A stretch of DNA of 64,000 nt from positions 80,590 to 144,589 of the forward strand of contig JACZXQ010000008.1 in NCBI GenBank assembly GCA_022571515.1, read 5' to 3'. Below the pieces are notes generated by a model that had not been told where the DNA came from, searched no databases, and worked only from the letters and a program-made list of their open reading frames with translations. Origin of the DNA: Gemmatimonadota bacterium (GTDB taxonomy: Bacteria; Gemmatimonadota; Gemmatimonadetes; Longimicrobiales; Gaopeijiaceae). Shown piece after piece: positions 1 to 9,255 of the stretch. Every line of letters begins with the position of its first letter. Position 1 is the stretch's first letter. Both the position numbers and the translations under genes were made by a program.

Positions 1-412
1 CCTCGGACTTGGCGCCAATCTGCACCTCGATGACCGCCTGATGGATGACGTTGTTGCGCGCCTGGACCGCCTCGGCGATTGCGCGGAGCCGCTCCTGCTG
101 CGTTGCGCGTAGGTGCAACTCTTGGGCCGTCACTCGAATACGCTCCACCTCGCTCGAGATTTCCGTGACGGTGACCTTGTGGCCGACCACCGTTATCGGT
201 TCCTGGTCACGCCTCAGGACGACGATCACTCGGGTGGGCTCGGCCTCGACTACCTCGGCCTCGCACCGCTGGGCGGCATCCGTGTGAAGGGCCCACTCGG
301 TCTCCGCACTGCGCGCCTGCACCGTGTTGTAGGCGCCCAACAGCGCGAAGGGGAACACCACCCCCGCAGCGATACAGCTCATCGCCACGAAATCCGATTG
401 CTTCAAGCTCAT
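1..412 (-). CDS. Partial membrane-anchored hypothetical protein (C-terminus beyond window edge)
   Basis: This reading frame is open through the left edge of the window, so only the first 137 residues are visible. The start at 412 follows a GGAGGGG ribosome-binding site; a second ATG lies one codon upstream. Residues 8-30 form one hydrophobic segment (FVAMSCIAAGVVFPFALLG), so the protein is either anchored by its N-terminus or carries an uncleaved signal. The rest is polar and charged with helical heptad character and no motif I recognise. It lies downstream of the BNR-repeat gene on the same strand, 80 bp away, and could be co-transcribed with it. A GGGGG/CCCCC hairpin (431-448) sits in the gap. 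Function unknown. Confidence 0.6.
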   Translation of the reverse strand, partial: MSLKQSDFVAMSCIAAGVVFPFALLGAYNTVQARSAETEWALHTDAAQRCEAEVVEAEPTRVIVVLRRDQEPITVVGHKVTVTEISSEVERIRVTAQELHLRATQQERLRAIAEAVQARNNVIHQAVIEVQIGAKSE

Positions 413-492
413 CATCCCCTCCGTCCGTTCGGGGGTGTCATTGCCCCCATACATAGGTTCGACGCGCTAGCCCCGCAAAGTGTTGCCGTCAG

Positions 493-3400
493 CTATCTCG
501 CCCCTCCCCGTCTCGGTACGGTGATCGCGGTCCCGGGATCGGCCCGAACCCCTGCCTGGTTCAGCATTCGGTACAGGGCCGGCATGCGGTCGGTGATCAG
601 ATCGTTCATACGCTCGATGAGTCCGGGTGCGTCCGCCCAAGCCCGGTCGATCCCTTGAAGCTGGTCCTCCGTGGGCCGCGACGTGGAGGCCGCGACGGTG
701 AACCCAAGGGCGCCAACACCCAAACGGTTCATGTCGGAGGAGATGTCGTCGAGCTCGCCGGCGAGTTCGTCCACTTCTTCACCTAGAGAGGGCGGCGTAT
801 CCACGGCCTCGCTCAAGAGGTCCCGAACGCTCTTCAACTGCCCTTCGATGCGTCGAACTGCCATCCCCAATTCGTGGGTCGGGCCTTGGAGCCCATAGAT
901 CGCCATCAGAGCCGTCTGCCGGGCCTGGAGGTCCAAGGGGGCCACGTCCAGCCGAGGATCCATGCTCACCACCAGATCGCCCGACATGGTGGTACCGTCT
1001 ATGTCTATCTCCACCTGGTAGACTCCGGGAAGGACCTTGGGTCCTTCGGGTCCCGCCTGACGCCGTCCCACGGATTCGCCCTCTTCGAGTTCGTATGCCG
1101 GCTCGATCCTCAAGTCCCACATGACCTCGTGAGCGCCCGGTGTGCTCGGCCCTTCCAGGGTGCGAACCTCTCGGCGCGTGGCATCGAGAATGCGGATTTC
1201 CACAGGTGGGCCCGCACTGTCCGGCGCGAGGGCCGGGCCGGGCTCGGGGATCCAGTAGCGGAGGCGGGCACCGGGCTCGGGGTTCGGTAGCCGGAACTCC
1301 GCGGAGGCCGTCCATTCCTGGAAGGTGAACGTTCTCCAGTCGGTCACGCTTTGGACCGGGAACAGATACGGCCCCGCCACCAGGTCATCTACACGGCTCA
1401 GGGCTTCCAGCGGCGACACGTCGGGCATGACCCAGATGCCACGCCCGTGGGTGCCGATCACGAGGTCGTTCGTGAGCGGGTGGATCTTGATGTCGTCCAC
1501 CGGCACGGTGGGGAGTTCATTCATCAGTGGCCGCCAACTGGCGCCACGGTCGATCGATACGAACACGCCGACCTCGGACCCCACGAACAAGAGGCGATCG
1601 GCAGCAGGATGTTCGATGAGCACGTTGACCGACCAGTGAGGCAGGCCCGAGGAGATGCGTGTCCACTTCACGCCATAGTCATTGCTCATGTAGACGTAGG
1701 GGGTGAAGTCGGCCGCCTGGTGACCGTCGAACGTGGCGTAGACTCGCCCTTCACGCTGGTTGGAGGCTACCACGCGGCTGACGTAGGTATTGTCTGGGAG
1801 GTCCGGGGGGAGGTTGGGCGTGAGGTCCGACCAGGTGTCGCCACCGTCGCGTGTCCCCATCAAGCGGCCGTCGTCGCTTCCCGTGTAGATTACGTCGGGG
1901 TTCACGGGTGACTCGCCCACTGTGGTGAGCGTGCTGTACGTCCGCGTCCCGTCGTGCATCGCCACCATGGAGTCGGAGGGAAGCTCTCCCATGATTTCGA
2001 GGGTCGCGCGATCGATGTCGTAGGTCAGGTCCGGGCTGATCTGCTCCCAGGACTGACCTCGGTCGGTGCTCCTCGTCAGCATCTGCGCGCCGAATAAGAT
2101 CGTGTTGCGATCGTGTGCCGACATGACGACGGGCGTATTCCAATTGGTGCGGTAGATACGGTCGTCTTCGTCTGGAGGGTCGTCGGAAGAACGATCCCTG
2201 CGGGGTGACGACCCCTCGCCGAGCGAGGCCAGCGGTGACGGGGAGACGGACGCACGCTCCCCGGTCTTCAGGTCCAGCCTGCTGAGCCGGCCACCCTGGG
2301 ACTCGGAGAACAGCACTGAGGGCTCGAGCGGATCGACATGCACATAGAAGCCGTCCCCCCCCCCGACATTGAGCCAATCGGCGTTCCGGATTCCCTGGTT
2401 GTCCAGCGTATTGGTGGGTCCGCACCAACTCCCGTTGTCCTGGAGGCCGCCGCACACCCAGTACGGCGCCCGCGTGTCGAACCCGATCTCGTAGAACTGG
2501 GCGATCGGCAGGTTGTCGTAAAAGCGCCACGTCTCGGAGCCGTCCCAAGACGTGGAGATCCCGCCATCACTGCCCATGAGCAGATGGTTCGAGTTGGACG
2601 GATCGATCCAGAGCGCGTGGTGGTCCAGGTGTACGTTGCGGGCACCATCGGCTGTGAAGGTTCTCCCCCCGTCGTCCGAGCGCATCAGGTTCTGGCCACC
2701 CGTGTAGATCCGCTCGGGATTGTTGGGATCGATGCGGATCAAACTGAAGTACATCGGGCGAGGGTTGTTGTCCGATAGAAACTCCCAGGTGTCGCCCCGG
2801 TCCTTGGAGCGGTACACGCCCGTGCCCCTCCGGCCCTCCACGAGCGCGTAGATCATGCTGCCGTCACGCCGGTACACGTCCAAACCGATGCGGCCCAGGT
2901 CGCCATCCGGCAGGCCCTGGTCCAATCTCTCCCAAGACGCACCGCCGTTGAGCGTGCGGTAGATGCCGCTTCCCGGTCCGCCCCCGTTGAAGCCCCAAGG
3001 CGTGCGCCTGCGCTGATACATTGCCGCGAGGAGCGTATTCGGGTCGCCCGGATCCATGATCAGGTCGATGGCGCCGGTGTCCTCGTCGAGTGCCAGGACA
3101 TGCTCCCAGGTCTGTCCGCCGTCGGTCGTCTTGAACACGCCACGCTCGGGGTTCGGACCCCAAAGCCCGCCCACCGCGGCGACATACACTGTTTCCGGGT
3201 CTCTCGGATGGATGCGGATGCGAGAGATGTGCAAGGTCTGGCGCAGGCCCATGTGTCGCCACGTGCGGCCAGCATCCGTCGACTTGTAGACGCCGTCACC
3301 CCAGGGTGAACTCTGCCTGTTTTGGGGCTCGCCCGTGCCCACCCACACGATGTTCGGGTTGGAGGGAGCGAGGGTTATTGCTCCGATGGACGCCGTGGAT

Positions 3401-3672
3401 TGCCCGGTGAATACCGGCTCCCAGGTAGTACCGTGGTTGGTGGTCTTCCATACGCCGCTCGTTGCGGTCCCCACGTAGAAGACGCGAGGGTCCGACTCGT
3501 TCACGGCCAGGTCGCTGACCCGGCCACCAACCACCGCTGGCCCGATTTCGCGCCAGCGCATGATCGCCATCGGATCGGACGGGCCTGCCTGCGCGACGGC
3601 CGGCGGGGCGGGAAACGCTACCATGGCCAGGACGGTCAGGGCCAGCTTTTTCCCGGTGCAGGGACTCTTCAT
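493..3672 (-). CDS. Secreted BNR/sortilin-type beta-propeller repeat protein
   Basis: A 1059-residue exported protein. Residues 1-27 are a Sec signal peptide ending AVAQA. The next roughly 750 residues carry repeated Asp-box/BNR motifs of the form S-x-D-x-G-x-T-W (for example KSTDAGRTW, KTTDGGQTW, RSKDRGDTW), typical of multi-bladed sialidase/VPS10-like propellers. The C-terminal 250 residues contain a FlgD-like stretch (EVRTLEGPSTPGAHEVMWD) and a helical tail. Proteins of this build are often labelled glycosyl hydrolase, but I see no sialidase Arg triad, so catalysis is unproven. The family is abundant in Gemmatimonadota and Acidobacteriota. It probably acts in the periplasm or on the cell surface in binding or degrading polymers. 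Confidence 0.85.
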   Translation of the reverse strand: MKSPCTGKKLALTVLAMVAFPAPPAVAQAGPSDPMAIMRWREIGPAVVGGRVSDLAVNESDPRVFYVGTATSGVWKTTNHGTTWEPVFTGQSTASIGAITLAPSNPNIVWVGTGEPQNRQSSPWGDGVYKSTDAGRTWRHMGLRQTLHISRIRIHPRDPETVYVAAVGGLWGPNPERGVFKTTDGGQTWEHVLALDEDTGAIDLIMDPGDPNTLLAAMYQRRRTPWGFNGGGPGSGIYRTLNGGASWERLDQGLPDGDLGRIGLDVYRRDGSMIYALVEGRRGTGVYRSKDRGDTWEFLSDNNPRPMYFSLIRIDPNNPERIYTGGQNLMRSDDGGRTFTADGARNVHLDHHALWIDPSNSNHLLMGSDGGISTSWDGSETWRFYDNLPIAQFYEIGFDTRAPYWVCGGLQDNGSWCGPTNTLDNQGIRNADWLNVGGGDGFYVHVDPLEPSVLFSESQGGRLSRLDLKTGERASVSPSPLASLGEGSSPRRDRSSDDPPDEDDRIYRTNWNTPVVMSAHDRNTILFGAQMLTRSTDRGQSWEQISPDLTYDIDRATLEIMGELPSDSMVAMHDGTRTYSTLTTVGESPVNPDVIYTGSDDGRLMGTRDGGDTWSDLTPNLPPDLPDNTYVSRVVASNQREGRVYATFDGHQAADFTPYVYMSNDYGVKWTRISSGLPHWSVNVLIEHPAADRLLFVGSEVGVFVSIDRGASWRPLMNELPTVPVDDIKIHPLTNDLVIGTHGRGIWVMPDVSPLEALSRVDDLVAGPYLFPVQSVTDWRTFTFQEWTASAEFRLPNPEPGARLRYWIPEPGPALAPDSAGPPVEIRILDATRREVRTLEGPSTPGAHEVMWDLRIEPAYELEEGESVGRRQAGPEGPKVLPGVYQVEIDIDGTTMSGDLVVSMDPRLDVAPLDLQARQTALMAIYGLQGPTHELGMAVRRIEGQLKSVRDLLSEAVDTPPSLGEEVDELAGELDDISSDMNRLGVGALGFTVAASTSRPTEDQLQGIDRAWADAPGLIERMNDLITDRMPALYRMLNQAGVRADPGTAITVPRRGGAR

Positions 3673-3833
3673 CGTCGTAACGCCTCGTGGTGCCGGATGC
3701 GGTATTTGTCAGGTCGTAACATGGGCCGCCGATCGGGCCGGGTACAGCTTTCTACAGGAATTCGCGATATTCGATGAGGCCAGTTCTTCGCGGACCCGCC
3801 CCCGTGGTCCCATGACATCTTCAGGAGGTAGCT

Positions 3834-4442
3834 TTGTCCCCCGAAGTTTCCCCCAAACAGAGCGAAGAGGCGGGTCGCACGAGCGAACCCCACCACGAAC
3901 CCGTAGGAGCCGACGGGCACGAACCCATCACGCTCGAAGGGTTCTTTCGCCACTACCTCGGGGACCTCGTCTACGGTGCCAACGACGGCATCATCACCAC
4001 CTTTGCTGTGGTCGCGGGTGTGACGGGCGCGGCGTTGCCCGTACGCACCATCCTCATTCTCGGGATCGCGAATCTGCTCGCCGATGGATTCTCGATGGGC
4101 GCGAGCAACTTCCTTTCGATCCGGTCCGGAGAGGATGCGCGGGCTGCCGTGGGGTTGGACCGAGAAGAGCCCTACGCGGTCCGCCATGGTATGGCGACGT
4201 TCTTTGCCTTCCTGGTCGCGGGATCGGTCCCCCTCGTCGCGTATCTCTACCCTGGTGACGCCGCCGGGCGATTCCCGATTGCGACAGCGCTCACGATGAT
4301 GACGCTGTTCGCTGTAGGCTCGCTGCGAACGCTGGTCACTCACCGGGGATGGCTCCGGAGTGGCCTGGAGATGTTCGCGGTCGGAGCCGCGGCAGCGCTG
4401 GTGGCGTACGGCGCCGGTGGCTTCATTTCGGGTCTGTTCTAG
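3834..4442 (+). CDS. VIT1/CCC1 family Fe2+/Mn2+ transporter
   Basis: A 202-residue membrane protein with the VIT1/CCC1 signature: GDLVYGANDGIITTFAVVAG near residue 42 and NLLADGFSMGASNFLS near residue 82, followed by three more hydrophobic helices, about five in all. Family members move Fe2+ or Mn2+ across membranes. The start is a TTG at 3834, supported by a perfect AGGAGG five bases upstream. Its 3' end overlaps the convergent MFS gene by 20 bp. The protein lacks the long cytoplasmic metal-binding insert of plant VIT1, as is usual for short bacterial members. The exact substrate is inferred from family only. Confidence 0.85.
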   Translation: MSPEVSPKQSEEAGRTSEPHHEPVGADGHEPITLEGFFRHYLGDLVYGANDGIITTFAVVAGVTGAALPVRTILILGIANLLADGFSMGASNFLSIRSGEDARAAVGLDREEPYAVRHGMATFFAFLVAGSVPLVAYLYPGDAAGRFPIATALTMMTLFAVGSLRTLVTHRGWLRSGLEMFAVGAAAALVAYGAGGFISGLF

Positions 4443-5775
4443 CTCCCGACTCCTCTTCACGGGCCAGTTTCTGGCCGGCCGGGACGTTGACGCGCGTAAG
4501 TAGGGCAGCCCCCACCCCGAAAAACACCACGAGCGACAGGATGCCCCAGGTGCTGGAGCCCATCGCCAGACCCACCGTCGCGAAGACCAGCGGACCGGCG
4601 ATGCCCGCGAACTTCGAGCTCACGCTGTAAAAGCCGAAGAACTCCGTAGATCGGCCAACCGGGATCATGCTGGCATACAGCGAGCGACTCAAACCCTGAA
4701 TGCCCCCTTGCACCATGGCCACGCCCACTGCGAGCGCCCAGAACTGCCAGGCTTCGCTCATGAAGAAGCCGAAGACGGAGATCACCGAGTAGGCCACCAG
4801 ACAGACGAAGATGCCGCTCTTGGCGCTCACACGGGCGGCGAATTGCCCGAACGCGAACGTGAACGGGATACCCACGAACTGAACCAGCAGGAGGGCACCG
4901 ATCAGGTGTCCAGGCCCGATCCCAACCTCCGCGCCGTAGATGGCCGCCATCTTGATGATCGTGCCCACGCCATCGTTGTAGATGAGGAAGGCCAGCAAGA
5001 AGAGGAAGAGATCCGGGTGCCCGCGGATCTCCCTCATGGTGGCTGCGACGCGAGAGAATCCCACCCTCGCCGGGTTGAGACCGACCGCTTCTCCTGTTCG
5101 CAGCTGCCGGTCGGGCTCCCGTACCGTCCGGAATAGAGGTAGCGAGAAGAGGGCCCACCAAACTGCTGCGCTGACGAACGATGCCCTCACGGCCTGACCG
5201 GCGTCGGCGAATCCGAAGCTCTCGGGGGACAGGTACCAAGCGGCGTTGAGCGCCAGCAGAACCCCGCCACCTACGTATCCGATGGCGTATCCCGCCGTGG
5301 AGACACGATCCACGTCATCCATTCGCGCCACGGAGGGCAACAGCGCTTCGTAGAAAACGTTGGCGCCCGCGAATCCGATGTTGGCCACGATGAAGATGGC
5401 CGAGGCCAGGCGCCAGTCGCCTTCTCCGACGAAGTAGAGGAGTGCGGTGAAGGTGGCGCCAAACGACATGAAGACCGCGAGGAAGCGCTTCTTGGCCCCC
5501 ATGTAGTCCGCGATGGCGCCGAGCACGGGCGAGAGCACGGCAATGATGGCGAGCGCGATGGCCGTCGTGTATCCCCAGTAGGCAGTAGCCACCGTAGCGG
5601 GGAGTTGGGAAGCCGCGACCTGCGAGTAGTAGAGGGGGAGGAACGCCGCCATGATCGTCGTGGCGAACGCCGAGTTCGCCCAGTCGTACATGGCCCACGC
5701 ACGGAGTTCCCTGCTTCCGAGGCCGAGTCTCTGGGCCCAGCTGGGGCGATCGATCAGCGCTGCACTTTGGCTCAT
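4423..5775 (-). CDS. MFS transporter, UMF1/Atg22-like family
   Basis: A 450-residue integral membrane protein with about 12 hydrophobic segments. The N-terminal motif ELRAWAMYDWANSAFATTI is characteristic of the UMF1 (unknown major facilitator, Atg22-related) group of MFS carriers. Related yeast Atg22 exports amino acids from the vacuole, and bacterial substrates are mostly unknown. The second half carries further typical signatures (GGIQGLSRSLYASMIP). It is transcribed convergently with the VIT1-like gene, with a 20-bp overlap of the coding ends. Family call is firm; substrate is not assignable. Confidence 0.85.
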   Translation of the reverse strand: MSQSAALIDRPSWAQRLGLGSRELRAWAMYDWANSAFATTIMAAFLPLYYSQVAASQLPATVATAYWGYTTAIALAIIAVLSPVLGAIADYMGAKKRFLAVFMSFGATFTALLYFVGEGDWRLASAIFIVANIGFAGANVFYEALLPSVARMDDVDRVSTAGYAIGYVGGGVLLALNAAWYLSPESFGFADAGQAVRASFVSAAVWWALFSLPLFRTVREPDRQLRTGEAVGLNPARVGFSRVAATMREIRGHPDLFLFLLAFLIYNDGVGTIIKMAAIYGAEVGIGPGHLIGALLLVQFVGIPFTFAFGQFAARVSAKSGIFVCLVAYSVISVFGFFMSEAWQFWALAVGVAMVQGGIQGLSRSLYASMIPVGRSTEFFGFYSVSSKFAGIAGPLVFATVGLAMGSSTWGILSLVVFFGVGAALLTRVNVPAGQKLAREEESGARTDPK

Positions 5776-5862
5776 GGAGTGACTAGGCGCACTTGGGCGA
5801 CTGCCCTAGATCAAAATCGAGGCGACCGCCGTCATACGCTCCGTTGGTCGCGCTCTAACGAC

Positions 5863-5951
5863 CGGATTCGCGATACTGTTGCGCGTCCAATCTGTCGACC
5901 GCAAGCGGAGTGCGCGAGCCTGATGCATACCGAGACTGCAGCAATCGCTTG
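5863..5951. repeat. 89-bp imperfect direct repeat, copy A
   Basis: This block aligns without gaps to 7504-7592 at about 73 of 89 positions (82%) by hand count. The best-preserved stretches are GACCGCAAGCG, CTGATGC and GCAGCAA. The two copies bracket the exported dehydrogenase gene in the same orientation. No reading frame or known element is recognised in it. The rest of the 425-bp gap (5776-6200) shows nothing else I can name. Confidence 0.8.
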
Positions 5952-6200
5952 GTAGACGGCGGCAGGTACTTGGAAGGCTCCGGTCAACGACAGAACCACG
6001 GGCGGGCGCGCCGGGCGTCGGCCCGAGCGGACCCTACCAGGCCGCTGATCTCACGGAACAGTGGCTCCGGCGATCCCACGCGTTCGACAGCGCCATTGGC
6101 GGGCCGTACTCTGGTCGAGAACCCATCTCGAGAAGCCTGGCGCAAGGGTCGGTTGTCAGCTTCGCAGCAAGAACTCCTTACGGGAAGGTACGGGATCCCC

Positions 6201-7430
6201 ATGTCGACGGCGCAATTGACTCGCAGGCAACTCGTAGCGCGGCCACTCGTGGTCGGCGTTTGCGCATTGGTTCTCGCTTGCTCCGGAGGCGGGGACGAAT
6301 TTCCCGAACCGTCAGCTCCCCTGACCGGGTCATATGAGGACTTCACCTCGGAAGAGCTGGTTCAGGCTTTCGGTCTTCGCGAGAGCGATGTGCCAGTTCG
6401 CGAGCTACCGGGGTGGGCTCCCCCCGAGAGAGTGGTGGTCGTTGTGCCCGAGGAGTGGGATCGACACGAGGAGCGGATCGCGTTCCTGCAGGAAGTCGCT
6501 CCCGGGGTCGAGCTCATCCCTGTCAGGGACCGACGAGATGCCGTCGATCGAGGCGTGCTGGCCGATGCACAGGCGGTGATCGGACTCGGATGCGGTGCGA
6601 GTACTGTTGCAGCGATCGGTCCGGAGGTCCGCTGGATTCAGTCGGGTAGCGTCGGAGTCGCGGGATGCTTCACGAGCGGCACGCCGCCTGGAGAGACCAA
6701 CCGGATTCTCCGGGAACGCGACATCGTGGTCACCTCGATGCGTAGCATGACCGCGCGCGCTATTGCCCAGCATTCTCTGACGCTCATGCTCTCGTTGATC
6801 GGCGGTATGGACATCCACGCCGAGAGACAGAGGAACCATGTATGGGGGAGAACGCAGACAGACGTCGTGAAGGACAAGAACCTGGATAGGGAGTTCCAGG
6901 ATCAGACGTTGTTGGTTGTCGGGCTCGGGAGTATCGGCACGGAAGTGGGTCGACTCGCTCACGCCCTGGGCATGCGGGTGATCGCGACTCGGAACAGCAG
7001 CACCTCCGGACCGGCTTTCGTCGACTACGTCGGCCTCTCGGATGAGATGTACGAGCTCGCCGGTCAGGCCGATGTGGTGTTCGCCTCTGTACCGAACACC
7101 CCCGACACACAAGAGATGTTCGACGCGAAGTTCTTCGACGCGATGAAAGAGACCGCGTATTTCGTCAGCATCGTGCGGCTTCCGGTCGTGAACTGGGACG
7201 ACTTGAAGGATGCGCTCAGGTCAGGGTCGATCGCGGGGTTTGGGGCGGACGACTTGCCTCAGAGCGACTTCGAGCTCTGGGACATGCCCCGTGTCATCAT
7301 GACGCCGCATGTCTCGGACTACTCCAACCGGTATCGCGACAATCAGTTCCTCATCTATCGCGAGAACCTCCGCCGTTATGTCGCGGGCGATAGAATGTTG
7401 AATGTAGTTGACCTTCAGCGTGGATACTGA
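6201..7430 (+). CDS. Exported lipoprotein of the D-isomer-specific 2-hydroxyacid dehydrogenase family
   Basis: From the ATG at 6201 the protein is 409 residues. The N-terminus has a twin-arginine-like motif (TRRQLVARP), a hydrophobic core and a lipobox ending LVLAC at about residue 26, so it should be exported and lipid-anchored, possibly by Tat. The remainder is a 2-hydroxyacid dehydrogenase: the Rossmann motif VVGLGSIGTEVGRLAHALGM lies in the second half, an Arg lies in IVRLPVV and the catalytic His in TPHVSD. The usual catalytic Glu of the EPLP motif reads DLPQ here. An NAD-dependent fold outside the cytoplasm is unusual; Tat export with cofactor already bound would solve that. The frame stays open upstream of 6201, but that part lacks coding character. 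Substrate unknown. Confidence 0.75.
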   Translation: MSTAQLTRRQLVARPLVVGVCALVLACSGGGDEFPEPSAPLTGSYEDFTSEELVQAFGLRESDVPVRELPGWAPPERVVVVVPEEWDRHEERIAFLQEVAPGVELIPVRDRRDAVDRGVLADAQAVIGLGCGASTVAAIGPEVRWIQSGSVGVAGCFTSGTPPGETNRILRERDIVVTSMRSMTARAIAQHSLTLMLSLIGGMDIHAERQRNHVWGRTQTDVVKDKNLDREFQDQTLLVVGLGSIGTEVGRLAHALGMRVIATRNSSTSGPAFVDYVGLSDEMYELAGQADVVFASVPNTPDTQEMFDAKFFDAMKETAYFVSIVRLPVVNWDDLKDALRSGSIAGFGADDLPQSDFELWDMPRVIMTPHVSDYSNRYRDNQFLIYRENLRRYVAGDRMLNVVDLQRGY

Positions 7431-7503
7431 AGCTCACCAGTCATGAGCGGATCCCGTGCGAGCCAAACGTGGTGGGCCGATTCAATCTCCGATATCCCGC
7501 CGT

Positions 7504-7592
7504 CGGATTTGCGATTCTGATGCGCGACCAAGATGTGGACCGCAAGCGCACGGCGCGAGGCTGATGCCTACCGCGACAGCAGCAACTGCTTG
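7504..7592. repeat. 89-bp imperfect direct repeat, copy B
   Basis: The partner of 5863-5951, in the same orientation and the same length with no gaps, about 82% identical. It lies between the stop of the exported dehydrogenase and the 3' end of the convergent CoA ligase, so the gene sits exactly between two copies. Apart from this repeat, nothing else is recognised in the 7431-7641 gap. Confidence 0.8.
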
Positions 7593-7641
7593 TGCGGAAT
7601 TGCGACGGGCCCACGCGACGTAGCCTTCTAGGTTCGGGGGG

Positions 7642-9177
7642 CTACTCCGTCCGCAGCTTCCCCCGGTCGACCTTGCCCAAATGCGTCCTCGGGAACGTCT
7701 CCAGGAACGCCACCTTCCTCGGGTACTTGTACGGCGCCAGGCGATCCTTCACGAACAGGGTCAGCTCGGTGGCCAGCGCGTCGTCCGGCTGGCACACGGC
7801 GTCCGCATTCTTCACGATGAACGCGTGTGGCTTGGTGAGCCCGTTGTCGTCCACGACGCCGACTACGGTGACCTCGCGCACGCCTGGGTGCTGCAGCAGG
7901 CAGTTCTCCACCTCCCTGGGCGAGAGCCACTTGCCCGATACCTTCATCATGTCGTCGTCGCGGCCGTAGTACGTGAAGATCCCGCTCTCGTCCCGGCTCA
8001 CCATGTCGCCCGAGAGGTACCACTCGCCTCTGAACACCTCTTTGGTCTTCTCCAGCTGCTGCCAGTACCCGATCGCCCGCGACCGGCCGCGCACGTGCAG
8101 CATGCCCACGTCGCCGTGCGGGACCTCTTGGCCCTCTTCGTCGCACACACGCACATCGAACCCGGGCACCACCTTGCCCAGAGTCCCCATGTGCACCTCA
8201 CCGGGGCGGTTCGTGATGAAGATGTGCCACATCTCGGCCGTGCCCAGGCCGTCGAGCAGGTCCACGCCGAACATTCGGTTCCAGCGCTCGTGCAGGTCCA
8301 CGGGCAGTGCCTCGCCCGCCGACGTCGAGAACCTCAGGCACGATAGGTCCTGCTCGTCCGCCTCGGGATGATCCAACAGGTGGCCGACCATGGTGGGCAC
8401 GTTGATCAGGATCGTCGGCCGGAACCGCTTGATCTTCTCGAAGAGGACGTCGGCCACGCAGCGCTCGGGAAACAGCGCGACCGTGGCGCCCACGCTGAAC
8501 GGGAAGAACAGGTTCGCTCCGGTCGCGTAGCCGAAGTAGAGCTTGGGCACGGACAGCGTGACGTCGTCCTCGTTGTAGCCGAGCACTCCTTTCGCGTAGC
8601 ACTCGGTGGAGTTGGCGAACGAGGCGTGCGGTTGCACTACCGCCTTGGGCTCTCCGGTCGTGCCGCCCGAGAACAGCCACACGGCGGCGTCATCCCGGTG
8701 CGTGGGATAGGTCTCCAACTCCTCCGAGGCCTCGGCGAGCGCCTGGTCCACGGCCACGTCACCCACCACCAGCAACCGTTTCAGGTGCCTCGCGTTTCGT
8801 GCGGCATCCATGAAGCCGTCCATGGCGTCCTTGTGGACGATGGCCACGGGAGCCCGCGTGTACTGGAAGAAGTACGCCACCTCATCGGGCTGCAGGTGCG
8901 GGTTGACCATCACCACGACGGCCCCAATCTTGAGCACGCCGAAGAGGGCGCCGACGTACTCGGGACCGTCCGGAAGCGCGATGATCACGCGTTGCTCCGG
9001 GTCGACTCCGATGGACGCGAGCAGGTTCCCGAAGCGGTTGGCCAGACGCTGGACGTCCGCATAGCTCAACGATCGCTCGTCGCTGAGCAGCGCCGTTTTC
9101 TCGCCCTTTCCCTCGCGGATGCGAGCGTCGAGGAAGTAGTCGGCGATGTTGAACTCTTCCGGGGGCACGAAAGTCAT
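7642..9177 (-). CDS. Benzoate-CoA-ligase-type enzyme, probable 2-aminobenzoate (anthranilate)-CoA ligase
   Basis: A 511-residue ANL-superfamily adenylating enzyme. The P-loop FSGGTTGEPK is at 169-178, LDGLGTAEMWH is near 315, and the C-terminal Lys lies in HLGKVDRGKLR. The stretch PKLYFGYATGANLFFPFSVG is typical of benzoate-CoA ligases. The enzyme would form aroyl-CoA, AMP and PPi from the acid, ATP and CoA. Its divergent position, 78 bp from an operon holding kynA, kynU and a 2-aminobenzoyl-CoA monooxygenase/reductase, makes anthranilate the likely substrate. That is inference: the sequence fixes the family, not the ring substituent. The start at 9177 (MTFVPPEEF) was chosen because the 699-bp upstream extension is antisense to the neighbouring gene. 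Confidence 0.85.
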   Translation of the reverse strand: MTFVPPEEFNIADYFLDARIREGKGEKTALLSDERSLSYADVQRLANRFGNLLASIGVDPEQRVIIALPDGPEYVGALFGVLKIGAVVVMVNPHLQPDEVAYFFQYTRAPVAIVHKDAMDGFMDAARNARHLKRLLVVGDVAVDQALAEASEELETYPTHRDDAAVWLFSGGTTGEPKAVVQPHASFANSTECYAKGVLGYNEDDVTLSVPKLYFGYATGANLFFPFSVGATVALFPERCVADVLFEKIKRFRPTILINVPTMVGHLLDHPEADEQDLSCLRFSTSAGEALPVDLHERWNRMFGVDLLDGLGTAEMWHIFITNRPGEVHMGTLGKVVPGFDVRVCDEEGQEVPHGDVGMLHVRGRSRAIGYWQQLEKTKEVFRGEWYLSGDMVSRDESGIFTYYGRDDDMMKVSGKWLSPREVENCLLQHPGVREVTVVGVVDDNGLTKPHAFIVKNADAVCQPDDALATELTLFVKDRLAPYKYPRKVAFLETFPRTHLGKVDRGKLRTE

Positions 9178-9255
9178 GAATCGATGATAGACGGTTGGCC
9201 GAAACGGGGTCAAACCCTCCCGGGTGATGGCCACGTCCCCGTACGGGCTCGCTGA

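Noticed and set aside
431..448. GGGGG/CCCCC hairpin as a terminator
   Set aside because: The stem is only five bases and neither strand has a T-run after it.
5863..7592. The 89-bp repeats as integron attC sites
   Set aside because: No conserved RYYYAAC/GTTRRRY core pair is present in both copies and there is no integrase in view.
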